The position numbers were made by a program, and so were the translations under genes. From NCBI GenBank assembly GCA_900542285.1, contig UQNF01000003.1, forward strand, positions 1-64,000: a stretch of 64,000 nucleotides of DNA, given 5' to 3'. Under the pieces are notes generated by a model. The model had not been told where the DNA came from, searched no databases, and saw only the letters and a program-made list of their open reading frames with translations. This document shows, in pieces, positions 63,343 to 64,000 of the stretch; position 1 is the stretch's first letter; each line of letters opens with the position of its first letter. Source of the stretch: an uncultured Clostridium sp. (lineage in GTDB: Bacteria; Bacillota; Clostridia; Christensenellales; CAG-138).

Positions 63343-64000
63343 CTACTCGTCGATAGGCTTAAAGCCCTCTCCATATGCGGTGTCGACAGAGCTGACGATT
63401 ATGAAGGCCGCCGGATCTATCTGATAGGCAATCTTTCTTATCTTGAAAACCTCTGCCTTGGAACAGGTACACAACAATATCTGCTTATCGTTGCCGGTGT
63501 AACCGCCCTGACCGTTGGCGATAGTCACGCCGCGCTCAACATCCTCGCCGATCCTGTCAGCGACTTGTTTGCCCTTTTCCGTTATCACCATTACCATCTT
63601 TCTTGAATCAAAGCCGTACATCAGCTTGTCTATGATGAGACTGTAAAGGATAGTCATAATAAAACCATAAAGCATTGCGTTTATGTTTTTGTAGACAACG
63701 GCGCCAAGCACAATGATGATGCTGTCAACGGCAAGTGAGATGTTGCCAAGCGAAAGATGCGGATTCTTCTTGCGGATAGCCATGATGACAAAATCGGATC
63801 CTCCTGTTGAGGAATCGCGGATATAGATCAGCGCGAGACCGGCACCTGCGAGGATACCGCCGAAAATGGCAGCGAGAATGGGTTCGCCGGTATAGTTCGG
63901 GATAAGGGGAACAAGATAGTCGACGACGACCCAAGAGACTACGATGGTTTTTACCGAACGGGCAAAGAACTTCTTTCCAAGCGTTTTGAAGGTCAGAAGT
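63343..64000 (-). CDS. YitT-family membrane protein, N-terminus outside window
   Basis: The frame is open to the right edge, so only the C-terminal 218 or so residues are seen. Several membrane helices with GGILAGAGLALIYIRDSSTGG, typical of YitT, then a cytoplasmic DUF2179 domain (MVMVITEKGKQVADRIGEDV, GGYTGNDKQILLC). The transported or sensed molecule is unknown. The ATG at 63783 is internal. Confidence 0.88.
   Translation of the reverse strand, partial: LLTFKTLGKKFFARSVKTIVVSWVVVDYLVPLIPNYTGEPILAAIFGGILAGAGLALIYIRDSSTGGSDFVIMAIRKKNPHLSLGNISLAVDSIIIVLGAVVYKNINAMLYGFIMTILYSLIIDKLMYGFDSRKMVMVITEKGKQVADRIGEDVERGVTIANGQGGYTGNDKQILLCTCSKAEVFKIRKIAYQIDPAAFIIVSSVDTAYGEGFKPIDE

Overview
The window looks like a chromosome segment of a spore-forming, Gram-positive anaerobe of the Clostridia (Bacillota). 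Supporting signs are the ylxM-ffh-rpsP-khpA-rimM-trmD-rplS-rbgA-rnhB-yraN order, rnc-smc-ftsY, the spore genes ylbJ, spoVAD and spoVAE, strong AGGAGG ribosome sites, a SipW-type signal peptidase with TasA-like proteins, and dockerin-bearing secreted proteins as in fibre-degrading gut clostridia. Base composition is roughly balanced by eye. I cannot name a species.

Layout. 1-7 kb: housekeeping (nnrD fragment, amidohydrolase, 5-formyl-THF cyclo-ligase, rsmD, coaD, a coiled-coil protein), then ylbJ and tmcAL on the minus strand. 7-22.5 kb: ackA, yceD-rpmF, then the leftward plsX-acpP-rnc-smc-ftsY block and the rightward SRP/ribosome-maturation block. 22.5-29 kb: a cobalamin riboswitch with its own promoter and terminator, leading a six-gene operon of three exported proteins and a complete ECF transporter. 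29-48 kb: glycosyltransferase, gap, lplA, a SPOR protein, two tRNAs, engB, a PotR-like regulator with potABCD, asnS, an unusual nadE, spoVAD-spoVAE, coaW, an aminotransferase and pgsA. 48.5-51.6 kb: a dockerin-bearing metallopeptidase and pyroglutamyl peptidase. 51.9-60.3 kb: a leftward surface-fibre operon (SipW peptidase, TasA-like proteins, a large VWA adhesin, a sortase-type wall protein) next to a serine recombinase. 60.6-64 kb: KtrAB potassium uptake, a UPF0340 protein and a YitT-family fragment.

Two systems stand out. First, the riboswitch operon looks like a bacterial, split version of the animal B12 carriers intrinsic factor and transcobalamin. One protein has an alpha-toroid resembling their alpha domain, two have DUF4430 (transcobalamin C-terminal-like) domains, and an ECF importer follows. 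One of the DUF4430 proteins also carries a dockerin. Second, the sipW-tasA-adhesin operon has no convincing promoter facing it. Between it and the serine recombinase lie two 30-bp near-palindromes with 2-bp cores AC and GT, which are reverse complements. They bracket a 136-bp segment whose only good promoter currently points away from the operon. This is the architecture of an invertible promoter, here in the OFF state.

All functions are inferred from reading the sequence and from family knowledge; no database search was run.
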